Source: Fragilaria crotonensis (Eukaryota; Bacillariophyta; Fragilariophyceae; Fragilariales; Fragilariaceae). From it: 22,711 nucleotides of DNA. Under the pieces are notes generated by a model. That model had not been told where the DNA came from. It made no database searches and saw nothing but the letters and a program-made list of their open reading frames with translations. Below are positions 1 through 8,055 of this stretch, piece after piece. A program made the translations under genes and the position numbers. The stretch spans positions 1 to 22,711 of the forward strand of contig JAKSYS010000813.1 in the NCBI GenBank assembly GCA_022925895.1. Direction: 5' to 3'. The stretch's first letter is position 1, and each line of letters begins with the position of its first letter.

Positions 1-78
1 AAAAGAATACGATCGGAACATAAAGCTGTCCAAACGTAATTGTGATCAGCCATGCTTACGCATCTGTGTAGGGGGCAA

Positions 79-500
79 TCAGCGCAGTCTGATAAACCGA
101 TAGCTTAATTTTCTTCGCATTATGTTTGGGCTTCTCCCATTGGTCCAGTGGCATGGCCGAATCCTGAGAAGAGAGGTCCGCTGGCTTGACAGCAGGCGGT
201 GCGGCGGTTGCCGGGTGGCGTCACCGGTGGCGTGGCTGAAACCGAGAAGCCTGACACCGCTGCTTGCTGGAGGTGGAGGAGGAACGGCGGCGACTGGCTT
301 GTATCCACTTAGGAAGTGTCCATTCAGTGTAGTCGACGACTGTAGAGTGATGCGAAGCAATGGTGAGTAAACATGAGTCAACTCAAAGCAAGACGCACCA
401 AGACTCGCACAAAATGGACTTACGCGAACGAAGGTTGCGGATGGAGCAAAGGCTGAGACAGCGGTGGCAGAGGCGACGACAAGAGTAGCGGTGAACTCAT
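79..500 (-). pseudogene. Decayed duplicate of the plastid-targeted FSGFGHATG-repeat gene
   Basis: This is a broken paralogue of the gene at 1130-1692, with the same two-exon layout. Exon 1 (424-500) is 77 nt against 78 nt in the intact copy, and the missing base lies directly after the ATG. Read from the ATG, exon 1 therefore stops at the splice donor. Read one frame over, it encodes a signal peptide ending in VSAFAPSATFVR, a textbook diatom plastid motif. The donor GTAAGT is at 418-423, the intron is about 84 nt (340-423), and exon 2 starts after CTACAG at 339 with SSTTLNGHFLSGYKPVAAV. Exon 2 then changes frame: GFSHATG is in one frame and FSGFGHATGPMGEAQT-stop (ending at 120) in another, so at least one more indel is present. 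No in-frame ATG was found just upstream in the correct frame. An unseen upstream exon could rescue it, but pseudogene is the simplest reading. Confidence 0.65.
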
Positions 501-1129
501 GGCAAATGGCTTGAGACTCGGAAATATTGTGAGAATCAGTTGATCTTCAACAGATCGAAGCGGGAGTGACGACAGCATTTGAAGTTGCCCTGCGTCACTG
601 GGTGTCACAGGTAGAATTGTACTAATTCTCGCAGTTCCTGTCACGTCATCTTGAGGCATCAGATCGTCGTCACTGGATGACACGGATCTCGGATGGATCC
701 CTTTTTCAAAAGATACATAGACAAAAGACGTTATATAGCAGATCCATAATGTAAGGAAAGATTTTCACCGTGCATCGACAGCATCTTGCATCTGCTTTCC
801 TGAGCCACGACCAACAGCGATCCAAAAGCACTCGAGTCAACAAGCTGAAGTTAACACTCACCAGGTACTGTAAATATAAGCTGTGTCATGGCGAACGTCA
901 TCTCATCTGCTCGTACTGTAGTACATCATTTTATCACTCAGCGATACATTTGGGTCCAGCATGGGATAAGTTTTCATGAGACTAGGAGTTCGACGGAGCA
1001 GGAGAATACCCATATGCACATGGTGGCATAATTTTGTTATGTGTATTCAACACTGCAAAGGATTCGGTTTCGTAAAGCTCGAGCAATGGGAAAGTTATTT
1101 TAGGCCGACAAAAAAGGTCTTAACCCGGT
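501..1129. other. Spacer between the duplicated genes
   Basis: No supported gene is seen here. The stretch should hold the promoter of the decayed copy (minus strand, just above 500) and the 3' end and terminator of the intact copy. The open frames in it are short, lack recognisable motifs and do not match the neighbouring family. Confidence 0.5.
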
Positions 1130-1692
1130 CTACAGAGAAGCAAGGTAGGAAGTGGACGTCTTAGCGGCAACCTGAACCGCACCAGTAGCGTGACCGAATC
1201 CAGAGAAAACTGGAGCAGCTGGGGTAGCAGCAACCACAGGGGCTGATACAGCGGATTTTCCCATGAGACTTGAGCTACCTCCCATTGGCCCTGTTGCGTG
1301 TCCAAATCCAGAAAAGATAGGCTCGGCAGCTACTGGAGCAGCATCAGCGACTTGGCCAGTGACATGACCGAAACCAGAGAAACCTGGAACACCTGTTGCA
1401 GCAGCCGGAGGAGGGACATCAACAGCGGCAACTGGTTTGTATCCGCCAAGGAAGTGGCCATTCAAACTGGTAGTAGACTGTTGACAAGGAATCGAAAGGT
1501 GAGCCAAGGTGTTCATAGAGTGATCACGTCTAACTTGCGAGTGGAACGGACATCGAGTTCTTCACGTCAAGTGCAATTAGTGGAGTGGTAATTAATGCAC
1601 AGTGTTGAACTTACACGAACAAAGGTAGAGGGCGGTGAGAATGCTGAGGAAGAGGCAACCGAAATGGCAATAATTGACGCAGTGAACTTCAT
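1130..1692 (-). CDS. Plastid-targeted small protein with three FSGFGHxTG repeats
   Basis: Two exons are inferred: 1615-1692 (26 codons) and 1130-1477 (115 codons plus stop). They are joined in phase 0 across a 137-nt intron with donor GTAAGT and acceptor CAACAG, giving 141 aa. Residues 1-17 form a signal peptide and A17-F18 (SSSAFSP) is an ASAFAP-type junction, so import into the secondary plastid is expected. A transit-like segment ending in STTSLNG follows. The mature part is rich in Ala, Pro and Val and holds the nonamer FSGFGH(A/V)TG at residues 59-67, 81-89 and 117-125, separated by low-complexity linkers. GHFLGGYKPVAAV (about 33-45) is also conserved in the decayed neighbour. No cysteines, membrane helices or catalytic motifs are seen. 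The family is not recognised. A repeat-linker or scaffold role in the plastid is inference only. Confidence 0.8.
1478..1614 (-). other. Spliceosomal intron of the plastid repeat-protein gene
   Basis: On the minus strand the intron starts GTAAGT (1614-1609) directly after the CGT codon and ends CAACAG (to 1478). Removing 137 nt joins the signal-peptide exon to the repeat exon without a frame change. The decayed paralogue has an intron at the same place, which supports both the gene model and the duplication. Confidence 0.75.
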
Positions 1693-3012
1693 TTTAGTTT
1701 GATGATGCGAGGCGTGAAATTATTCGGAAATTGTGAGCTGCTGAAAGGGCCTATTTCGAACGAGTGCTTGGAAGCAGCCATTGCGAAATGGTGACGTCGC
1801 CGCTTCCCAGAGGCACTTGCGTCAGGATTTTTTATGTAGAGTTCTATATTGCCGAGAGATTCGAGTGGTGCGTCATGGATTAATAAACCCTTGTGAACAT
1901 CGAAATTTGATTGAAACGTGTGCTCAGCTGTTTCATTTCATACATGAGCAATGACGCATTTCGTATTCATGATGTTTTGAAGATGAAACATCAACATCTG
2001 CTGCAATGCAATACTCTAAGATACGCTAGAGTACAGGAGTCCTATACGACAGTATATAAAACTCGCATTGAACCGGCACTACACGATAGTACTACACCAC
2101 ACTACGAGAGTCTACCAGGTACCGTCGAAAGCCAGGATGTGGTACATAGTTATGGATGCTCTGCCATTAATGTGGAAGGGGAATCACTATCTTCTGTGTA
2201 ACTCAATCAACTTTGGTCCAATTGAGTTGGTCAAGAATGATCCTAGATTCAATCATTGTCTTGAAACTTCCAGTGTTCTCAGATTTGGCATATGGATGTT
2301 TCACATTATTTCCGGCAACGCGGACTGCATGAGGCAAGACGTACATAATTGCGAGCATTTCAAGAGTCAGTATTTTGCTCAGAAGTCAACGAGCCACAAG
2401 CCAAACTACTACTCAAGTGTGGGTTCATTGTGGGTCATATCATTATAACTGCAAACATTGGTAGTGCATTAGCACATTAAGGTACATACGGAGTATGAAC
2501 GGGAAAAATCAATTGGTTGCAAGAAATCTTGCGTGGAGTACCAGCTTTAATAGGTGCAGACTGCCGTGCATTTTTAGCTGCGCCTGTGGTGGTAGTTACG
2601 TTGATTCAAAGTAGTATTCTCTTAAAAAGACCGCATCAAAGTCGAACTACGCTGCCATGGAGACTTATAACGTTGTTCGTATTATGAATAGAGATTCCAG
2701 TAAGTATTTGCAAGACGAATGTGTCCCAGTGTCCTCCATGAAGTTCATCCGAAACACAGATGTGGCAATACATTTCTTGAATTGATGTAAAAATGCTTCA
2801 TGAACGAGAACGGACTTGGTTGTCCTGCCTTGAATATGTGCCTTCTTCGAAGTGGTTCGGCAGAGTGCACCGCGTGGCCAACTCCACGGAAGGACCTCAT
2901 AATTTCTGCAACGTGAAGGAAGGCGAAGGCGCAGCACAATGTTTGGGGACAAAGGTGAAGGACAATAGCTGGAAGCTTTTCTTCTTGAAACCTCGATAAG
3001 TCAACATGACAT
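1693..3012. other. Intergenic region with no supported gene
   Basis: About 1.3 kb separates the repeat-protein gene from the LON-domain gene; both are on the minus strand. It must contain the upstream region of the former and the 3' region of the latter. A TATA-like string (tatataaaa, near 2053-2061) is present on the plus strand. The longest plus-strand open frame (2068-2448) has no recognisable domain or signal and was not called. Confidence 0.5.
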
Positions 3013-3942
3013 TCATGATATTCGGATGCACAGTTGCAGCAAAAGATTATTACTGAAATCCATCTGAAAACATGTTTCCTCCGCGACCACAGCATGCTCA
3101 AGTTTCATCGCGTGTCCTTGAAGTCGGAGCTGCTTCTCACGCAGCATGTATTGCGCCAGCTTGAGTCGTTCAAAGAGAAATTCCCAATCAAGAGCTTTGA
3201 TACGATAGTGTTCAAGCTCCGGGTCTTCAACCGAAGTGAACGCAGCCCAACTGATGGCCGTGAGCAGCTGGACATCCCGGGATTTGTGCTTTGTAACTTG
3301 ATCTGCTTCAAGAGCGACTCCATAGGCATGCCTATATCGTTGTAAAAGATTCATATCATCATAGCTGTCATTCATACCAAGTTCTATTTCCCGGCTGGAG
3401 AGCTTCTTCATAAGAATTTCGATGTTGTCAGCAATGAAGTTACACTTGTCCATGTCTTCAACATCGTCATTCACTTTGGAACACGAGAACTTGAAATAAG
3501 GATATGAGTGTTGCAGGCGATCTAATCGAACTCGTCCGACACAGGTTACCGTCACAAACATGCCTTCCTCGCCACCATCGTCTTCGCACTCTTTGATTTC
3601 ACAAAGACTGGCGATCTCAAGCATATTGTCCGATCCCATCTCTTCGCTATCGTCCATTGTCACTCCCAGGGCCAAGATTCCATGGTAATTTTCGACACAA
3701 TCATCGATTAGGTGTTGCTCTTCGGTCCAGATTGTCGCTGACTCCCCTGGAAGTACGACTTGATCCGTCGCTATCAAACAGATGGGAAACTGCTTTTTGC
3801 TGCTTTTTGTGGCGTATAAAGCATGTCGATGAGGCGATCGGAACGATAGACTAGGAGTGGCAAAAGCATAGGCTGATGGTAGTTGCAATAACAAGCTAAT
3901 GAGATAGATTCGGCGGCAGTCCGTCATCGTCGTCAAAGTCAA
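3013..3942 (-). CDS. Plastid-targeted stand-alone LON-domain (Lon N-terminal/PUA-like) protein
   Basis: This is a single-exon frame of 309 aa. The N-terminus has basic residues (DCRR, 8-11), a hydrophobic stretch (IYLISLLLQLPSAYA) and an A26-F27 junction (AYAFATPS), a diatom plastid-targeting presequence. Met6 (3927) is an equally good start. Residues about 50-160 resemble the Lon substrate-binding N-domain: FPICLIATDQVVLPG, the loop GILALGVTMDD, then LEIASLCEIKE and FVTVTCVGRVRLDRL, which match the alternating strands of that fold. The rest (about 165-290) is predicted helical, with a charged stretch near 255-290. No AAA+ ATPase or Ser-Lys protease domain follows, so it is not a Lon protease. 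Stand-alone LON proteins may bind or sort protein substrates, but the role here is unknown. The substrate-binding assignment is by motif recognition only. Confidence 0.8.
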   Translation of the reverse strand: MTLTTMTDCRRIYLISLLLQLPSAYAFATPSLSFRSPHRHALYATKSSKKQFPICLIATDQVVLPGESATIWTEEQHLIDDCVENYHGILALGVTMDDSEEMGSDNMLEIASLCEIKECEDDGGEEGMFVTVTCVGRVRLDRLQHSYPYFKFSCSKVNDDVEDMDKCNFIADNIEILMKKLSSREIELGMNDSYDDMNLLQRYRHAYGVALEADQVTKHKSRDVQLLTAISWAAFTSVEDPELEHYRIKALDWEFLFERLKLAQYMLREKQLRLQGHAMKLEHAVVAEETCFQMDFSNNLLLQLCIRIS

Positions 3943-4185
3943 CGGTCAACAGTGAACAGTCTGTCGCTGTCAACGTTGAAGAGCAAAACCTAGAGATATC
4001 AAATTTGCTAAGGACGTGTACAAAATGACTGACGCTTGGAGGTTGGCTGCGTCGCCTGTCATGCGACAGTGAAGTACAGGCGATCGAGCACAGTACAACT
4101 ACCACTGGCATCATCCAGCTGCTCCTGGTGCACACATGTGACCTTGAAAGTTCACTCATAACAACAACAGGCACCAACCATCACA

Positions 4186-4712
4186 TCAACAAGAAATCAC
4201 TTCTTGTAAGATCTCCCCAATCATGTTAATCAGCGATGGTGGCAATGATAGTACTAGTGACTCTGATCCTGATGACATGATGTAGTAAAAAGTAACTGAC
4301 TTGTGCCATTGAGGTTGGCTACTAGTGTCTTGTTCTTTGTCGGTACTCCCATCAGTCTCATCCATAATAGCTACATATTGCCCAGTCACTGTCTTTGCTG
4401 CTGCAACAACTTCAACTGTTAGATCACTATGGTAGCCAGCTCCTGACAGAACTAGTAGTGACTTGCTTGTTGGGAGCTGCCAAGCACGTCTATTGTTGAA
4501 AGTCCTTGAAGAACTCGCCATCTTTGCTCAAAAATATTCATCTGTGCAACGCAGAGCTCAGAGTGTACAAGTGGAATGCTTATTTGTACATGAGTGTCAT
4601 AATCAACCTCAACCAAATTGCACACACAGGACGGAATGTGAATGCAATGACGTACGATTCCACTTGATGCGACTGTAGAAATTGATAGGGTTCCAGGTGG
4701 CTGACCAACCAC
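4186..4712 (-). pseudogene. Possible decayed coding region, unrecognised
   Basis: Two minus-strand frames overlap: 4452-4712 (ending through NIFEQRWRVLQ) and 4186-4521 (containing NNRRAWQLPTSKSLLVLSGA and VEVVAAAKTVTGQYVAIMDE). Their composition is more protein-like than the surrounding frames. A frame change near 4500 could join them, and neither has a convincing start. No domain is recognised. It may belong with the decayed frame at 5084-5542 on the same strand, or be an unrelated chance opening. Treat as weak. Confidence 0.22.
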
Positions 4713-4820
4713 CTCCTCTGAAATGAGGTGGCAACCTGGTAGATCAGGTTGCCCTTCTCACTCTTTAATCAGTCTGCACAGAGCTCAACACAAATTGAAT
4801 GCTGTACATTGCACAGCATT
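4709..4820. repeat. Cluster of three short perfect hairpins
   Basis: Three exact inverted repeats lie within 112 nt: CCACCTC/GAGGTGG (4709-4715 and 4725-4731), GCAACCTG/CAGGTTGC (4731-4738 and 4745-4752) and AATGCTGT/ACAGCATT (4798-4805 and 4813-4820). They lie between two decayed coding-like stretches. Their role is unknown. Confidence 0.5.
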
Positions 4821-5083
4821 GTGTTGGTCAATCGCATGAGAGCATGCTTTGAGTGTCATTTCCAGCAGAACCCACCCCCTCATCCAAGGATCTATACCCC
4901 ATTTACATGAAACAGGTCATCCTAGTCATTTCATACAGTAATCATACACGATAACGTAGGAATTTGTGTACAGTAAATAGTTTAATGCAAACAAGCTAAG
5001 TTGAATGCATCTTTGGTATTGTTTCCTCATCCAATTTAGATGAAGCCAAACCATATTGAAACAATCATGGAGAAGGCATCTCA

Positions 5084-5542
5084 AGTACCTGATGCTATTC
5101 CATGGAGAACTTGGCACCAATACGATGCATAAGTGATGCTTGCTTTGAACAATTCTGGATGCTAGTCAGCATCAATCTCCTGATACTCTCCAAACACGAC
5201 CTCAATCAGTTTCATCTCTTGTGTCAATGCTGTTGCTGCAGAATACTTGGACTTCATCTCCATCAAGGTGACAAAAATGTGATTCACCTTCTGGTGATTT
5301 TCAACAACACCTGCTATTGCATCCAGCAGTGAGAAGGCTGCTTAGGTTTTCTGTTGTTGTTTTGTCGGCCTGCGCTTACTATGATTTTCTTCCTGTACAG
5401 GCTTTGTACCTGAAACAGATCTGCGGGATTTTGGCACTTCTTTCTTGATGCAATAGCTTGGAGGCAAGATTGTATTTGATGAAACTGAAGAGATAATGGC
5501 CATGGTGAAAGGACGCTGTTGGTGAGTTTTGCTGATCAGCAA
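5084..5542 (-). pseudogene. Gene relic: one long frame with in-frame stops
   Basis: One minus-strand frame reads as protein-like sequence from about 5542 to 5084 and is cut by in-frame TAA (5342-5344) and TAG (5162-5164), then ends at TGA (5081-5083). Upstream of the first stop is a basic, NLS-like segment (EENHSKRRPTKQQQKT). Between the stops lies a helical segment (LLDAIAGVVENHQKVNHIF, then EMKSKYSAATALTQEMKLIE), and after the second stop HPELFKASITYASYW. About 150 codons with only two internal stops suggests past coding. No start codon is convincing and no family was recognised. It could be a relic of a nuclear DNA-binding or transposon protein, but that is a guess. Confidence 0.35.
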
Positions 5543-5690
5543 TAGCTACTTTATGGCTGGGGTACCACTTCCTCCATGAAACGATGGCATGGCCGGTGCT
5601 GAAAGGCTCAAAATGCTGGGTGATAAAGTAATAAAATGCAAATCAATTTTTAAGTCATAGGTAATTATTGCAAAATGGACAAATGATTGC

Positions 5691-5729
5691 AATTTCCCCT
5701 TCATTGATACTATCAATGAAGGGGAAATT
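5691..5729. repeat. Perfect 18-bp inverted repeat with 3-nt loop
   Basis: AATTTCCCCTTCATTGAT (5691-5708) is followed by ACT and then its exact reverse complement (5712-5729). No mismatch occurs in the 18-bp stem, and pairing stops sharply on both sides. It lies in gene-poor DNA. It could form a cruciform or an RNA hairpin, or be the core of a foldback element. Confidence 0.9.
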
Positions 5730-7011
5730 CATTTCTGACAGATTTTGACCATTGGCTTAACTGAACAAAATCATTCCCAATTACTGGTACATAGTCTATG
5801 ATGCAGTATCCTCTGTGCCACTAAGCCCTACTCCAGACTCCAGACTCCAGACGTAGTACAAGTACATGCACCATAAAGACGACAGTTTTGTGGATCCGCT
5901 GGCGATACCGCAGTTTTCTATGGTTTGGGACCGTGTGTCACGTTTGTGTCGACACAAGTAAAGGTCTGAATGTCTTCCGAAGTTTTTGTCGGGAACTTTT
6001 GGGGTCATTACTATTGTACGACCCTAGTAGTGTATTCAACCTAAACGGACGTCCAGGTTTTTTGTTGTTTTTTCTTTGATGACATTGCGACTTTGCGACA
6101 TAGCCTTTGTCTGGACAAATTACGAAATCCAGAAAAATCGACAATTCTAAACTTAGCAATTGCACAGGACTCGCGTGGAGTCATATGAGCGGATTGAAGA
6201 TATAACAACGACGGGCTGACATCACACTCCCAATACTTCATATCATCCTACGTCGTTCAAGAACCTCATATTCGGAGCTCCTGATTACGGTAGTCCTTGT
6301 CATAGCATAATACTGTTGTTTGGGAGTTACAACGCCTAATCACATGTCGCATGTGCCTGTGGAATTGATACATGTCTTGTTGCAAGTTCAACGTTCTATG
6401 TGCCTTGGCTGAACGTAATCGTGGAGTACCTAAATTATGACCGTTTCGCAACGAGGTCATTTATCCACGTGTGCTCCCGTTTGACTCTCCCTTCAACATC
6501 AACTTCCCCATTCTTCATTCCTATCAAAAGTCGCTGAGGCCTCTCATGTTACAAACCATGTAGTAGAAGAGCGTTGCACATTCGACTTCTCAATTAATAT
6601 TTGTATGACGTGCAATGTATGTTATTTCCCTAAAAGGCATGTGGCATGTGTGCCCTTTTGAGGTCATTGTGACCCCAATGTCAAGGGCGTCATCAACTGT
6701 GTTACATCGCAATTAATGCTCGAACTCATTCTTGGAAATTACCATCGTCATATCTTGAAAATTCTATGTTTCAAGATAAGTCGTAGAAATTAGTACTCCA
6801 GTAGAGTACGATTTCCGCTTTTTGGAATCAGGCACTCAAAAGGCCCTCATCGAATACGGGATCGGACATCGCATGAATGTGCAAGATTTCCACCCGCGTC
6901 CTCTTCTTAACTTTAATCATGCCTAATCAATCCCACATTTTCCGGTTGTGCTGGAGCTGATCAAAACATACACGTTCAACTGCGGGTCACAAAATCCAAA
7001 GAACGGCAAAA
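5730..7011. other. Gene-poor region upstream of the DUF6824-like gene
   Basis: No supported gene is seen. A triple tandem CTCCAGA lies near 5830-5851, and a small hairpin GGTCA-TTG-TGACC near 6662-6674. The last few hundred bases should carry the promoter of the gene starting at 7012, but no clear core element was identified. Confidence 0.5.
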
Positions 7012-7629
7012 ATGATGTTCAGACAATCGCAGCTTGAAATTGAGGCTTCCTCCAACGAGAAGACGATGCTCAACATCGTTCCACGAGCAGCAGACGTGCT
7101 CTGTGGGCGGGGCAAAATGTGTTTTCATCACGAGGGAAACGACAGTTTCCGCATGTTGATTGCAGAGCATGTCGATACCTATAAAATGGCTCCGACAAAG
7201 AAGTTGAAGATGCAGGTTGTCGCCTGCGTTGTCGATCTGGTAGTTGCAAGAGGCGGCCGCTTCATGATTCAAAATAAGGACGGATCTTGGGTTGACGGGG
7301 GTAGAAAGCAAGGAAAGAAGAAAACGGGACATGCAATGAGAGATGCATTGCGCGGGAGGGTGAAATGCATCACACAAATGAGGGAGAACAACGCTTTAGC
7401 TTCACGAAACAATGATGAATCATCACATTCATCTTGCTCGCTACATAGCAGCGAAGAATTCGATTCAGACAACATCGACTGGCTGAATGAAATGGAGTCG
7501 ATGAATCCATCAAACTTTGAGCCTTCCCAAGATTGGATGCATTCCAAAGTTGATAAGGAGATTGCCAACGACCTGCTCAGTTTCTTTATTGCGGAGGAGC
7601 TGCGACATCCTGATAAATGCAGGTCATGA
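7012..7629 (+). CDS. DUF6824-like (DVLCGRG-motif) protein
   Basis: The single-exon protein has 205 aa. Residues about 24-125 carry the signature of the diatom-expanded DUF6824 family: DVLCGRGK at 28-35, FHHEGNDSFR at 38-47, a basic/helical middle (TKKLKMQVVACVVDLV), GGRFMIQNKDGSWVD, and a C-terminal basic helix (KKKTGHAMRDALRGRVK). The C-terminal 80 residues are Ser- and acid-rich (SSHSSCSLHSSEEFDSDN), as in putative regulatory proteins. The conserved glycines and the basic helices suggest a nucleic-acid-binding or nuclear role, but the biochemical function of the family is not established. The start is the first of two adjacent ATGs (7012, 7015). It lies just upstream of a DNA transposon and appears complete. 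Confidence 0.85.
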   Translation: MMFRQSQLEIEASSNEKTMLNIVPRAADVLCGRGKMCFHHEGNDSFRMLIAEHVDTYKMAPTKKLKMQVVACVVDLVVARGGRFMIQNKDGSWVDGGRKQGKKKTGHAMRDALRGRVKCITQMRENNALASRNNDESSHSSCSLHSSEEFDSDNIDWLNEMESMNPSNFEPSQDWMHSKVDKEIANDLLSFFIAEELRHPDKCRS

Positions 7630-7969
7630 ATCTATCGTGTTCACCAGCGTATTTTGCAAAATAAATCCTCGCCTGCCTCAAATGATGCGGATTTATAACT
7701 AGCTCACTTTTCTTTCGAATTGCCTCGCAAGCGTTTTACCCATATCTACTACAGCCTTCGAAGAGATGCATGTGACGATGCATGATACCCCTGATGTGAA
7801 GTTCAGGATCAGCATAGAAGGCAGAGTGTTGAGACGAACATATCATACACATAAAGTATTTACTCGAATACTACTACACGTCACTGTTGATGCTCATGGT
7901 GAGTACAATTGTACCAGAAACGTTGTACTTATACCAGGTATGACATACTCGGAGTACACATTATGTCAT
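7630..7969. other. Spacer between the DUF6824-like gene and the transposon
   Basis: It holds the 3' flank of the DUF6824-like gene and probably the outer left end of the transposon. Sequence near 7861-7900 (TACTCGAATACT) weakly resembles the reverse complement of sequence near 11440-11465, so the transposon's terminal region may begin around 7860. The exact end and a TA target duplication could not be fixed. Confidence 0.35.
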
Positions 7970-8021
7970 ATGGCTGGATTCACGAAACTGATACGTGAGG
8001 TAGAATTGTACGTGCTTAGTA
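7970..8021 (+). repeat. Left imperfect inverted repeat of the DNA transposon
   Basis: It pairs with 11334-11386 through shared blocks ATGGCTGGAT, CTG, TAC, GAGGTAG, ACGT and CTTAGTA, with small indels between them. It was aligned by eye. Confidence 0.5.
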
Positions 8022-8055
8022 CGCTATTTATTTAGTGCGCCTACTTTGGAAATAG

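Noticed and set aside
2068-2448. Plus-strand 126-aa open frame
   Set aside because: No domain, signal or homologous neighbour; Tyr/His-rich composition typical of chance frames; an overlapping frame at 1911-2201 is equally open.
7766-8035. Plus-strand 89-aa open frame upstream of the transposase
   Set aside because: It overlaps the left inverted repeat of the transposon and has no recognisable motif.
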